DNA from: CAG-877 sp045627525
Lineage (GTDB): Bacteria > Bacillota_I > Bacilli_A > RF39 > UBA660
Assembly (NCBI GenBank): GCA_045627525.1
Contig: JAZQNW010000006.1
Span: forward strand, 85,086-149,085
Length of the DNA: 64,000 nucleotides
Direction: 5' to 3'
Shown here: positions 32,531 to 42,126 of the stretch, piece by piece
Position numbering within the stretch: the first letter of the stretch is position 1
Layout: every line of letters starts with the position of its first letter
Notes under the pieces: generated by a model
What the model was told of the DNA's origin: nothing
Databases searched by the model: none
What the model saw: the letters and a program-made list of their open reading frames with translations, nothing else
Translations under genes and position numbers: made by a program

Positions 32531-34876
32531 TTATCTTGTGTATTGGAAAGAATCATTACTTACTACTACATTTTCAGCTTCACTGTAGCTTGCAGAATCT
32601 TCGTTTGAAACAACTACTGATTCACTATAATCACTATTTGATTCTTCGTATGAGTAGATGTAATTCCAAGCTTCTTCATTTCCTGCTGCTGCTTGTTCAA
32701 CTACTTCATTGGCAATTATTTCATTTTGAGATTGTGTATTACCAGCGTCAAATTGTGCTCCTGTTTTATTAGGATCTGGTAGTGGATCGCTAGCTGAATA
32801 ACTTCCAGTTGAATCTGTAGTTATATCTTTTACACTTTCATCTAGATTTCCTTTTGAATCAGAATGATTGTTGTCAAAGTCAACACCATGTCCTAGATCT
32901 TTTTCATTTACTGTATTGCCACTATTTATGTTTTTGTTTGCTTCATCTATTTTTTTCTTAAGATCTTCATTATATTGTTTTACTTTTTCTTCATATTCTT
33001 TTGCTTTTTCATTAGCTTCTTTTTGTAATTTTTCTGCTTTTTCTTTTGATGCTTTTTCTGCTTCAGCTTTTGCATTTGAATTTTCTTTTTCAATTTCTTT
33101 ATTTACTTTATCTTCAGCAGCTTTTACTTCACTTTCACTTGTTGCCGAAACAGCTTCTTCTCTACTACTTGTTGTTTTTGTAGTAGTTGTTGTGTATGAT
33201 GAAGAACTACTTCCTTGATATGAACCACTATTTGTATAAGCAAATACTGTTTCACCAGTAAAGGCTTCGCCTTCATATTCAAATGCTACATTTACTTCTC
33301 TTTTGAATTTTTCTAATTGACTTAGATCACGATAACTATCACTTATATTATAGTATCCTTTATCAGTTAATTCCTTAATTTTAGCTTCTTTTACCTTATC
33401 ATATTTAGCATATTCGCTATTTTCTTCTGCCATAAGACTAACTAATACAACTTTATCAATTATATCATTTGCTTCTTGACATACTCCTAAATCGTTGAAA
33501 TAGTCTACAGCTTTATCTTCTAATGTATAGTCTATTTCTAAATCTTGGAACATTATTTCAGCAGCACTTACCATTGGAACAATTGAATATTTATATGATT
33601 TTAGTTCATTTCTATAATCACTATGAGCGATTCCATTTTGTCTTACTTCATCTGTAATTGGAAAATCTTTATATAATTCAGCATAGAAAGCATTAACGGC
33701 ATTAATTTTTGCATCACCTGTTGCTTCTTTTGCTTTTAAGAATAATTCATGATATTTATTGTAAAAATCTTTTCCTTCTTGTGAATTGATTAATACACTC
33801 ATATCTACTGGGCAATCTCTATTTTCAATTACATGTGCTCCCATTAATATTAATTGAGCTGTTTTAAAAGCGTTTTTTAATCCATCTCCATCTAATTCTG
33901 CACCATTAAAGATTTGTTCAATCTCAGCTTTTGTATAATTATTATATACTAAATCCATTGCGACAACTTCGTCCCATGTTAGAGCAGCTCTTATATTGCT
34001 TCCTGCTTCTATATGTTTATCAGCAAATAATATATTAAAATTATTTAATACATTACTATATTTATGGAAAGCATTTTTTTGAACTTCACTTGCAGATTTA
34101 TTTACAATATTATCGTAACTATTAATTGCAAGCATATCGTCTAAACTTTCACCAGCTATTTTTTTATCTGCTGGAGCAGTTTCTTCTTTTTTGTTTTCAG
34201 CACATCCTGTACCTACTAAACCAAGTGTTAATACTGCTAAAGTTGCGGCTGTAAATCTTTTAAGTTTTTCAGTTAGAGATGGCTTACCTAATCTTGATGA
34301 TTTATAATTTTCTATCATTTCATCTTTGTTTCTTTTAATATCATTAAATTTACTTTTAATTCTATCTAAAAGAGTAATTTTATTTTTCTTTCTTTCTTTT
34401 CTTTTTGCTATTACACCAGCAATTCCGGCTCCAATAGCTGCAAATGGTGCAAATTTTTTAATTTTAGCAATAAATCCTTCTTCTGCTTCTTTTTTATTTT
34501 CTTCAGAATCTGGTTTTATTACAACTTCGTTTGGATCATAATCTAATTCTTCAATTTCTTCAACTTCTTCAACAACAGGTACTGGATTAACTAAATTTAT
34601 ACTTGTCATTGGTTTATCACTTTTTCTGAAGTTATTAAAATTAGATTCAAAATCTTTTCCTGACATTTTAAATACATACTTTTGATTTATATATTGCTTT
34701 AATGTATCAGAATCTAAATTTTTTTCATTTACGAATTGGGCAAATATTTCTTTACCCTCTTCTTCATTTGTATTAAAGACTGTACCATCTTCATAAAATA
34801 TACATGTTTGTATTACTGTTTCATTATTTTCGTCTATAAAGTCATAAAAGACTATATTTTTAATTTCTTTTTCCAT
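32531..34876 (-). CDS. Large protein with internal lipobox-like segment and coiled coil
   Basis: The protein has 781 residues and no recognised family. Residues 1-100 are a soluble domain, 101-135 are very acidic, and 136-165 a short hydrophobic stretch plus basic run. At 203-229 comes a signal-like sequence with FTAATLAVLTLGLVGTGCA, ending in a lipobox-like G-T-G-C at Cys225. The rest is helical, with a Ser/Thr-rich linker and a coiled coil rich in Glu, Lys and Ala at about 590-670, then a Ser/Glu/Asn-rich end. The domain after residue 225 is probably outside. It follows the 511-residue gene by 14 bases, so the two products may work together. GAGGGGG precedes the ATG. Confidence 0.7.
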   Translation of the reverse strand: MEKEIKNIVFYDFIDENNETVIQTCIFYEDGTVFNTNEEEGKEIFAQFVNEKNLDSDTLKQYINQKYVFKMSGKDFESNFNNFRKSDKPMTSINLVNPVPVVEEVEEIEELDYDPNEVVIKPDSEENKKEAEEGFIAKIKKFAPFAAIGAGIAGVIAKRKERKKNKITLLDRIKSKFNDIKRNKDEMIENYKSSRLGKPSLTEKLKRFTAATLAVLTLGLVGTGCAENKKEETAPADKKIAGESLDDMLAINSYDNIVNKSASEVQKNAFHKYSNVLNNFNILFADKHIEAGSNIRAALTWDEVVAMDLVYNNYTKAEIEQIFNGAELDGDGLKNAFKTAQLILMGAHVIENRDCPVDMSVLINSQEGKDFYNKYHELFLKAKEATGDAKINAVNAFYAELYKDFPITDEVRQNGIAHSDYRNELKSYKYSIVPMVSAAEIMFQDLEIDYTLEDKAVDYFNDLGVCQEANDIIDKVVLVSLMAEENSEYAKYDKVKEAKIKELTDKGYYNISDSYRDLSQLEKFKREVNVAFEYEGEAFTGETVFAYTNSGSYQGSSSSSYTTTTTKTTSSREEAVSATSESEVKAAEDKVNKEIEKENSNAKAEAEKASKEKAEKLQKEANEKAKEYEEKVKQYNEDLKKKIDEANKNINSGNTVNEKDLGHGVDFDNNHSDSKGNLDESVKDITTDSTGSYSASDPLPDPNKTGAQFDAGNTQSQNEIIANEVVEQAAAGNEEAWNYIYSYEESNSDYSESVVVSNEDSASYSEAENVVVSNDSFQYTR

Positions 34877-34890
34877 ATATTATTCCCCCT

Positions 34891-36426
34891 CTATTTTTCC
34901 TTTCTATTTCCTGTATATACCCAGCCTTCTTTTAATAGACTAGTGTCATTATATTTACTCCAAGTTGTTTTTGTAGAACCTGCACTATATAATGATCTAG
35001 TTTTTGTGCTTGCATAACATACAGTACCATATAAAGGTTCTGTTCTAGTTGCTACATCTGAAACGTTTATTGTTGAATAAATAGGTATTGTTTTTGTTAC
35101 ATATGATCCACAAGAAGCTGATACATTTGAAGATGTTGAAGATGTAACTTTTGATGATGTGGATGTTGTACTACCAACACTTGCTATACTACCAACATAT
35201 TGATATTCTTTGTACCAAAAGTATGGTAATGTTGTACAAGTTTCTTCACAATAGCTATAATCAGCACCTGCAAATTCATAATGTGTAGTAGCTGTACTTC
35301 TTGGCGGATTAGTTGTTTTTATTGTTCTAACATATTTCCAAGAACCTGTACTACCGCTATTTGCAGTTATGTTGTTTACACTTGAATAATTTGTAGTAGT
35401 TGTTGTTACATATGTTGTATTATTAACAATTACATAATTATAGTTAGAACATGATTTTTGTTGATATGATCCAGTTTGAACTAGTGTATCTCTATTTCTA
35501 ACATATTCCTTTTGATAAGTTCCTATTTGTTCTTTACGATCATAACGTTGTAATTTCTTTAGACATGTAGGATCACTGTCTGAACAATTAATAGTTGCTG
35601 TTGAACAGTTAACTTTATACCAAGATGACCATTCAGTCCAACTACTAAATTTAGCTCCTGTAACCTTTTTATATTCATATACGTATGTTTTCTTCTCTTC
35701 TGGTTTTGGAGGATCAGGGATAATTGGATCTGGTTCCTCTGGATCTGTTGGTTTTGGAGTTGGTTTATCAGGATCTACTGGTTTTGGATCTTCTTTATCA
35801 GGCTTTGTTGGTGTTGGTTCTGGTTGTTTTTCTGGTTTACTAGGCTTAATAATTGGTACTATTGGTTTTGTTTCACTAATAGATTCACCTTTCATAATTA
35901 CTTGTGTTTTTTCTTTTTCACAAACATATGAATCACAATATGTATAGCATCCTAAATGAACTAATATATAATCTTCAGTTTCACTGTCTTTAATATTTAC
36001 TTTTAAAATATATTCATCAGCTGTTTTAGTTATTTTTACATAACTTTTTTCTACATCTACTGCTTTATTATTTTTGTCAATAAGTGGTGTTATGATTTTT
36101 AATCCAATCATTTCACTTAATGTCATTGTACGACTTTCACCTATTTCTTGTGGTAATCTTTCGTCAGTATAATATGAAATAGCTGCATCTTTCATAGCAT
36201 TAAGGTTGTTATTAAAAATTTGTGATGATATTGCATTTATTTGATCATTATTCAAAGTAATATTGGTATTATCACAATTATTTTTTATATTTTTACTTAT
36301 AGCTGGTGCCAAAAATTTTGGTAATAACCATATTAATAAAAATACAAATATTATTATTAAAATTAATTTTAATAGGAAATCTCTTAATGGAAATCCTCTA
36401 CGTTCATAATCTTCATACATGTGCAT
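34891..36426 (-). CDS. Exported Cys-rich protein with Pro-rich spacer
   Basis: The protein has 511 residues with one helix near the N-terminus (about 16-37). A 150-residue external domain with a GCYTYCDSYVC cysteine cluster follows, then a Pro-rich spacer of about 55 residues (repeats of KPTPKPTDPEEPDP type). A long Ser/Thr/Tyr-rich C-terminal region contains paired cysteines (NCSTATINC, TCLKK, YCEETC) and beta-strand-like repeats. The design looks like a cell-surface adhesin or wall-spanning protein, but no known domain was recognised. The gene is co-transcribed with the 781-residue protein. The start at the first ATG has AGGGGGCGA just before it. Confidence 0.7.
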   Translation of the reverse strand: MHMYEDYERRGFPLRDFLLKLILIIIFVFLLIWLLPKFLAPAISKNIKNNCDNTNITLNNDQINAISSQIFNNNLNAMKDAAISYYTDERLPQEIGESRTMTLSEMIGLKIITPLIDKNNKAVDVEKSYVKITKTADEYILKVNIKDSETEDYILVHLGCYTYCDSYVCEKEKTQVIMKGESISETKPIVPIIKPSKPEKQPEPTPTKPDKEDPKPVDPDKPTPKPTDPEEPDPIIPDPPKPEEKKTYVYEYKKVTGAKFSSWTEWSSWYKVNCSTATINCSDSDPTCLKKLQRYDRKEQIGTYQKEYVRNRDTLVQTGSYQQKSCSNYNYVIVNNTTYVTTTTTNYSSVNNITANSGSTGSWKYVRTIKTTNPPRSTATTHYEFAGADYSYCEETCTTLPYFWYKEYQYVGSIASVGSTTSTSSKVTSSTSSNVSASCGSYVTKTIPIYSTINVSDVATRTEPLYGTVCYASTKTRSLYSAGSTKTTWSKYNDTSLLKEGWVYTGNRKEK

Positions 36427-36466
36427 TCGCCCCCTAAAATTGTTTATTATTTTATCATTTTTTTAC

Positions 36467-36733
36467 TTATTTGTCAAATCTTTTTTTTATTCTTACTATA
36501 GTTGTACCACTATTAAAATTGTCTAATTTATAATTATCTACTAATTTATTGTTTTTTAATGCTTCGTGAGTTTCTTTCTTTAATATTCCTGATCCAATTC
36601 CATGGATTATTAAAACATCATATTTTTTTTGCTTGTAATTGTCTTCTATAAATTCATTTATTTTTATTCTTGCGTAGTCTCTATCAAATCCATGAAGATC
36701 AATTGAGGGATAATTATTATATAGGGAAATCAT
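36467..36733 (-). CDS. Stand-alone Smr-domain protein
   Basis: The 88 residues form one Smr domain like the C-terminus of MutS2: SIDLHGFDRDYA (LDLHG motif) and IHGIGSGILKKET (HGxGxGxLR-like). Smr domains nick or bind branched DNA or RNA, and in MutS2 they act in ribosome rescue. The start is taken at ATG 36733, seven bases after GAGGTG. A TTG two codons earlier is too close to that site. It overlaps the end of the kinase gene by 17 bases. Confidence 0.85.
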   Translation of the reverse strand: MISLYNNYPSIDLHGFDRDYARIKINEFIEDNYKQKKYDVLIIHGIGSGILKKETHEALKNNKLVDNYKLDNFNSGTTIVRIKKRFDK

Positions 36734-37613
36734 TATCAAACACCTCTTTTATACTTGGCATCGAATTTCTAGTACCTATATATTTTACAGATAATGCTCC
36801 AGCTATTGATGCGTAGTGAAGTGATTCTTTTAAACTATAGTTTTTACTTAAAAAGTATGTAAATGCTGCATGAAATATGTCACCTGCACCAGTTGAATCA
36901 ATTGCTTTAACACTTAAACTTTTTATTATTTCATATTTATTTTCTATTTCTGTAAAACTCCCCTTGTCTTCTAATGTAATTACGATATTTGTATTAAAAT
37001 ATTTTTTTAATTTATTATAACAATATACTATTGAATCAATATTATTACTATCTATAGAAGCTTCTGCAAAGTCTTCAGCAAAATCTTTTGAACATATCAA
37101 ATATGTTACCATTTTACCAATTTTTTTATTTGTCTCAGATAACCTTCCAGCATCTAATATGCTTATTGCATTCTTATATTTTTCTAATGTTTCTATAACT
37201 GTTTCATAATGTTCACCATCTGTTAATATGAAATCAGGTTCTATTTCTACTTTTTCTTTTAATTTTTTTAAATTTTCTCCTTTTGATGTAATTATTGTTC
37301 TTGTTCCTTTTTCTGTGTTTGCAATAATATAACTACTTGAAGTTTTGTGATTTGGAATAATTTCAATATGAGATGTATCCATTCCAGCAATTTTAAAATC
37401 ATTTATAATTTTTTCTCCAAAATAATCATTTCCTATTGCTGTATAAAAGGCTACATCGGCGCCCCACTGGTTTAATAAATATGCTCCATTAGATGCTGAT
37501 CCGCCAGCACATTCAATTAATTGATCTGTACGATATTTTTTATTTTCTTTTGGATATATTGTTACTGGGAGTGTTATATCATATGTTGAATGTCCTATAC
37601 AGACTATTTTCAT
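36717..37613 (-). CDS. PfkB-family carbohydrate kinase
   Basis: The ribokinase fold shows GGSASNGAYLLNQWGADVAF near the N-terminus (sugar-binding glycines) and the C-terminal signature DSTGAGDIFHAAFTY, where the Asp is the catalytic base and GAGD the anion hole. The protein is about 298 residues. The phosphate acceptor could be ribose, fructose, a nucleoside or similar. The start is taken at ATG 37613 after AAAGGA. A TTG at 37622 is the alternative. It is coupled to the Smr gene. Confidence 0.88.
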   Translation of the reverse strand: MKIVCIGHSTYDITLPVTIYPKENKKYRTDQLIECAGGSASNGAYLLNQWGADVAFYTAIGNDYFGEKIINDFKIAGMDTSHIEIIPNHKTSSSYIIANTEKGTRTIITSKGENLKKLKEKVEIEPDFILTDGEHYETVIETLEKYKNAISILDAGRLSETNKKIGKMVTYLICSKDFAEDFAEASIDSNNIDSIVYCYNKLKKYFNTNIVITLEDKGSFTEIENKYEIIKSLSVKAIDSTGAGDIFHAAFTYFLSKNYSLKESLHYASIAGALSVKYIGTRNSMPSIKEVFDNDFPI

Positions 37614-37680
37614 ACTTATCAAATCCTTTCTTAATAATTATAACAAAATATGACAAATAACGCTATAATATAGAAAAATA

Positions 37681-37703
37681 AAAAAAGAGTAATTCTCTTT
37701 TTT
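37681..37703 (-). terminator. Terminator of the 214-aa membrane protein gene
   Basis: Nine-base arms AAAAAAGAG and CTCTTTTTT overlap the end of the coding region. On the minus strand they are followed by further T. Confidence 0.7.
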
Positions 37704-38346
37704 ATATAAAAAGTAATGCTGTTCCTATTGCTACTGATGATTGACAAATAATATTAGATATCTCTAAAATCCAATGAACTCTTGCATCTTTTAGATTTGC
37801 TTTTACCCCTATACAAATTAACATAAAGTAAAAACATATTGCAATTCCATATAATATTACTGGAATAATTAAGTGACTACTAATAGATTTGGCTATTAGA
37901 GATATATAAATAAGTAAATAACCAATTGCGCCTATTAATACAGCAATATTATTAAATTTTTTGGTTTTTAAATATATTAGTATTAATATAATAATGGATA
38001 CTAATATGATGCTTACAAAAATAATCATATTTATATTCATTATATTTTTTATTAGCATTAGACCTGATAAAAATATCCCTGAATTAACATAAAAAACTAA
38101 ATTTACAGGTAAACTAAATTTCATTTTTCCTAAGCCAACAAGTAGTTTCACTGTAGGTATTGTAAATCCAAAAATTAAGGAAATTATTACTCCTATTATA
38201 TAAAAAGCACTATATGGTAATGCCATTATTTTGTTTAGATTAATAATTAAAGTAATACTTGTAATTAAATACATAATAGGATTTATATAATCTGTTAATC
38301 CTAGGGCTACCGAAAACTTATTCATTTTATTCTTTATATTATTCAT
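37702..38346 (-). CDS. Seven-helix membrane protein of unknown function
   Basis: The 214-residue protein is highly hydrophobic, with about seven helices and few charged loops. No motif links it to a known family. Conserved-looking Pro and Gly positions (FGFTIPTVKLLVGLGKMKF) sit between helices 2 and 3, and the C-terminus ends in a helix with QSSVAIGTALLFI. GAGGAG precedes the ATG, and the gene has its own terminator. Confidence 0.6.
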   Translation of the reverse strand: MNNIKNKMNKFSVALGLTDYINPIMYLITSITLIINLNKIMALPYSAFYIIGVIISLIFGFTIPTVKLLVGLGKMKFSLPVNLVFYVNSGIFLSGLMLIKNIMNINMIIFVSIILVSIIILILIYLKTKKFNNIAVLIGAIGYLLIYISLIAKSISSHLIIPVILYGIAICFYFMLICIGVKANLKDARVHWILEISNIICQSSVAIGTALLFI

Positions 38347-38379
38347 ATTTTTTTACTCCTCTTATTTTAATTATATCAT

Positions 38380-38409
38380 AAAAAAGAAAGTGTTTATACT
38401 TTCTTTTTT
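38380..38409 (-). terminator. Terminator of the wHTH-TPR gene
   Basis: Twelve-base perfect arms AAAAAAGAAAGT and ACTTTCTTTTTT have a 6-base loop. Confidence 0.8.
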
Positions 38410-38432
38410 ATTCATTTAAATAATTATGTTTA

Positions 38433-40964
38433 TTAATTGTTTTTTGCTTTTTTAGGGTTCATTGTTAAAGATAATTGTTTTGCACCTGCATTAGGTCTAT
38501 TAAAATAAAACTTTTTATTTTGTCTTATTTCATTAAGAATTTTTGTAGTAAATTTTGTCTTATTTTGACTTTGCTCTACGGATTTTAAAAATTGATCACC
38601 TTTTTTATAATTACCTTGTGAGTAAAACTGTCTTGCATATATTAATTTAATTGTATCTGTTTGTTCTTCTTTTATTCCTAAATTTTCACATACAGTTTCA
38701 ACATCTTGCCCACTTTCTAAGATTTTAGATGTTATTTCATCAATATTTTCTATTCCATAATTATTTTCTGTATCGTTATTAAAATCTTCGATTTTCATTT
38801 TAAAATAAGCTTTTTCGTCATTATCTTCTTCTAATCCTCTCAAACTTGTAATTAAATCAGTATAATCATATTTTCCATTTTCTTTTTTATTTAAATCTGT
38901 AGAGATGGTTAGAAAATCAATGGCTGTAGATATTTTCTTTTTTTTCATGTATGCTAGTCCTAATCTAGCATATACATATGAACTTGGTGTTCCAAATCGC
39001 AATAATTTTAAATAATTATTGATACATGAGTCATAGTCTCCATCTTTATAATTCTTTTCACCATTTAAAGCTATTTGTTTAAAATCAATATATTCTTTTG
39101 CAGATTCACTATATCTTAATACTATTGATTTATCTGATTCTTCTCCAATACTGAATGCTGAAACATTTGGATATTCGCTAATAATATTATATATTCTTTG
39201 TCTTCTTTCTGCAGTCATTGGTTTTAGCAATATTAGACTTTTTCTTTTTAATAATAATTGATAATTTTTTTCTATAAATTCCTTTTCACTATCTCTTTTT
39301 TCTAGTGGTTGCTTTTGATTATTGTTTTCTTTTTCAACACCTTGATTAATATTTGAATTCTCTTCTTGTTTTACTGATTGAGTTTTATCATTTGATTCTA
39401 ATATCTCTGGTGATGTATTTTTATTTGGAATAGTTGATTCAGTGCTTTCTTTTAAATCATTTTCTGTAGGCTCAAAATGAGAACTACTATTTTTATCTAA
39501 TGTCATTTCAACATTGTTTAATACCTGTAATAATTCTTCTGTAGGTATATTATTTTTTGCTATTTTATTTGATTTTGATATTATATCTAAATATATTCTA
39601 GCTTCACTAAATCTATTATTTGATAATGTTACATAAAAGTCTTGTATATAATTGGAAATATCAAACTCAAAATTATCTCTACTAATATAGGTTAACGCAA
39701 TCATTGGTTTTGTGAAAGCTGCATCTTTTTCTATTAGACTTAACTTTATTAAATCGATTATTAAAAATTCATATTCCGCTTTATTTATAGATTCCATATA
39801 ATTTTTTAATGTGCTAAAAGCATTTTCTATATCTTTACTTAATAAAAACTTTATTATATCTGAGAATGTTGAACTTGCCTGATTGCTAGGAACAGGTAAT
39901 TGTTGCTCATTTAATATTTCAATAGGAGACTTTTCTTCACTCTTTTTTATAGATTCTTTTGACGATTTTAATTGTTTAATGATATCACATATATCAATTA
40001 ATAATAAATTAATAGCACTTTCAGAACTATCTATCTTATTTTTAAAATTATATTCTTCGCATAATTTTAATGCTAAATTGAAATCATTATTATCTATTGC
40101 TAAAAATGTATTGGTTGTATCAACAAATGCTATTTCTGGTATTTGTTTACTTTTTTGTAAATTTATTATTTCATATGCTAATTTTAAAGTATATTTATCC
40201 ATTAAACTTAACTCATGCATTTTTTGTTTTTGTTCTAAGTAATCTACTATATCTTCATAAGATTTTTGTTTTATTAAATTTTTTATTGTATCTTTACTGA
40301 TACTTTCTACTCTTGTTGCTTCTAATAATAAGTTTACAGTAATTAAATTTTGGATTGTCCATCTATCATATTGCCTTATAAAATCTCTCATTTGCTTTAA
40401 TGCATATGGAAATTGCCTTCTTAATGCTGAAAATCTAATTTTGTTTTGCTTTTCAATACTTTTATACTTTTTGTCATCTGTTTCAACTTTTATATCATCT
40501 ATATTTATATTTTCAATAAATTCTTTATAATTATCAGGAATATCTGTAATCATACTCAATAGGTACAAATAGAATTTGCAGTTAGCAGTAGAATATTGAT
40601 CTTCAGCGGTTAATAATTTATCGATATACTCGAAAGAAGATTCATAGTCATTTTTAATTAGGCTTTCATATAATAATTGCAAACATACTTTTTGGTTATT
40701 AGGGTCAAGTTCATAACATCTTTCAAAACATTTAACTGCTTCTATACTTTTTTTATCTTTATTTAAATTTTTTCCATATTCATATAGTTCAGATACTGAT
40801 TTAAAGGAATATAGTCCTCTTTTTTTACGTTCTAATTGTCCTGATTCTATTAGAACGTTAATATCTTTTGAATTAAATCCAAAACTATTTAATTTTGCGG
40901 TTGTTAATATACCTTCATTAATTACTTCATTATATAATTTATTTAAATTTTCAATGTTGATCAT
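38433..40964 (-). CDS. Winged-helix (AbiEi-like) plus TPR-repeat protein
   Basis: The protein has 843 residues. Residues 1-65 resemble the N-terminal winged helix of AbiEi-type antitoxins (ILTTAKLNSFGFNSKDINVLIESGQLERKKRGLYSF). The rest is helical, with TPR-like repeats recognisable at about 70-110 (AVKCFERCYELDPNN) and 640-700 (GDYDSCINNYLKLLRFG, AYMKKKKISTAIDFL). A low-complexity linker at about 490-555 (Asn, Glu, Lys, Ser) divides two helical halves. No signal peptide or membrane helix is seen. It could be a DNA-binding scaffold or regulator. AAAAGGAG precedes the ATG. No partner toxin gene is adjacent. Confidence 0.65.
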   Translation of the reverse strand: MINIENLNKLYNEVINEGILTTAKLNSFGFNSKDINVLIESGQLERKKRGLYSFKSVSELYEYGKNLNKDKKSIEAVKCFERCYELDPNNQKVCLQLLYESLIKNDYESSFEYIDKLLTAEDQYSTANCKFYLYLLSMITDIPDNYKEFIENINIDDIKVETDDKKYKSIEKQNKIRFSALRRQFPYALKQMRDFIRQYDRWTIQNLITVNLLLEATRVESISKDTIKNLIKQKSYEDIVDYLEQKQKMHELSLMDKYTLKLAYEIINLQKSKQIPEIAFVDTTNTFLAIDNNDFNLALKLCEEYNFKNKIDSSESAINLLLIDICDIIKQLKSSKESIKKSEEKSPIEILNEQQLPVPSNQASSTFSDIIKFLLSKDIENAFSTLKNYMESINKAEYEFLIIDLIKLSLIEKDAAFTKPMIALTYISRDNFEFDISNYIQDFYVTLSNNRFSEARIYLDIISKSNKIAKNNIPTEELLQVLNNVEMTLDKNSSSHFEPTENDLKESTESTIPNKNTSPEILESNDKTQSVKQEENSNINQGVEKENNNQKQPLEKRDSEKEFIEKNYQLLLKRKSLILLKPMTAERRQRIYNIISEYPNVSAFSIGEESDKSIVLRYSESAKEYIDFKQIALNGEKNYKDGDYDSCINNYLKLLRFGTPSSYVYARLGLAYMKKKKISTAIDFLTISTDLNKKENGKYDYTDLITSLRGLEEDNDEKAYFKMKIEDFNNDTENNYGIENIDEITSKILESGQDVETVCENLGIKEEQTDTIKLIYARQFYSQGNYKKGDQFLKSVEQSQNKTKFTTKILNEIRQNKKFYFNRPNAGAKQLSLTMNPKKAKNN

Positions 40965-41079
40965 TTTGTTGCTCCTTTTTTGTGTTTCTTATCTTTTATA
41001 AAATTAAAATATGTCTTAGTTTTTTATTATAGCATAAGTAATTACAATTATTCAATTTGATTTATGATTTTTACATAAT

Positions 41080-41104
41080 AAAAGAAAGATTTTGTCTTTC
41101 TTTT
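41080..41104 (-). terminator. Terminator of the SDR gene
   Basis: Arms AAAAGAAAGA and TCTTTCTTTT have a 5-base loop, about 30 bases after the stop. Confidence 0.7.
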
Positions 41105-41133
41105 ACTGTTTATATATCCTATTTTTAATATTA

Positions 41134-42054
41134 TTATCCCATAACTTGACCGCCATTATTGTGAATGATTTGACCTGTTACATAGCTGGAATCATCACTG
41201 GCTAAAAATACAAATGTTGGAGCCAATTCATATGGCATTGCTCCTCTTCTCATAGCTGCATCTGCTCCTAATGATGGGATTTTTTTATTTACCCAACAGG
41301 CTGGTTGAAGCGGTGTCCAAAAGAATCCTGGCGCAATAGCATTAACCCTTATGTTTTTTGTGGCGAGATTTCTTGCTAGCGATCTTGTAAAACCAACGAT
41401 GGCACCTTTTGTTGTAACATAATCAATTAACTGAGGATCACCATAGAAAGCTGTTACTGATGATAAGTTAATAATTGAAGCTCCACTTTTTAAATGAGGC
41501 ATCACTTCTCTTGTTAGATAAAACATCCCGTATATATTTACTTGCATTGTCTTATCAAATTGTTCATCACTAATGCATTCTAATTTATCTTGCTGATATT
41601 GAACTCCTGCATTATTTACTAAAATATCGATTTTACCAAATTTCTTTAAAGTAAATTCAACTATTTTTTTACAGAAATTTTTATCTGTTATATCTCCACT
41701 AATTATTTCACAAACTCCACCCATTTTTTCTATATATTTCTTTATTGCATTAGCGTCAATATGTTCATTCAAATATGGAATTACTACTTTAGCTCCTTCT
41801 TTAACAAAAGCAATAGCACAGGCTCTTCCTAAACCGCTATCACCACCTGTTATAATTGCAACTTTATCTTTTAATTTTCCAGTTCCTAAGTATTTTGGAT
41901 TATCAAAAATTGGACTAGGATACATTAAATATTCCATTCCTGGTTGAATATTTTGTTCTTGTGCTGGAGCTATAATTTTATACTTGGAACTTTTTATTCC
42001 AAAATCATCATAATATTTATAGTAATCTTCACCAAATTTATAATCATAGTTCAT
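41134..42054 (-). CDS. Short-chain dehydrogenase/reductase
   Basis: The 306-residue protein has the SDR cofactor motif TGGDSGLGRACA (about residues 70-81), the NNAG motif in ILVNNAGVQYQ, a catalytic Ser in INLSSVTAFYG and the YxxxK of YVTTKGAIVG. The N-terminal extension of about 60 residues with the GxGKLKDKVAIITG junction is typical of the YhdF/YhxC/YghA group of Bacilli and Proteobacteria, annotated as oxidoreductases of uncertain substrate. GGTGAATT precedes the ATG. It is a single gene with its own terminator. Confidence 0.9.
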   Translation of the reverse strand: MNYDYKFGEDYYKYYDDFGIKSSKYKIIAPAQEQNIQPGMEYLMYPSPIFDNPKYLGTGKLKDKVAIITGGDSGLGRACAIAFVKEGAKVVIPYLNEHIDANAIKKYIEKMGGVCEIISGDITDKNFCKKIVEFTLKKFGKIDILVNNAGVQYQQDKLECISDEQFDKTMQVNIYGMFYLTREVMPHLKSGASIINLSSVTAFYGDPQLIDYVTTKGAIVGFTRSLARNLATKNIRVNAIAPGFFWTPLQPACWVNKKIPSLGADAAMRRGAMPYELAPTFVFLASDDSSYVTGQIIHNNGGQVMG

Positions 42055-42126
42055 TAATTAATTCACCCAATATATTTTATTGTATTTTTATTAATTAATT
42101 ACTATATTGACATAAAATTTATTATT

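Noticed and set aside
33000..33100. Short repeated TTTTCTGCTTTTTC-like DNA as a possible CRISPR or tandem repeat
   Set aside because: It simply encodes the Glu/Lys/Ala coiled coil of the 781-residue protein. There are no regular spacers.
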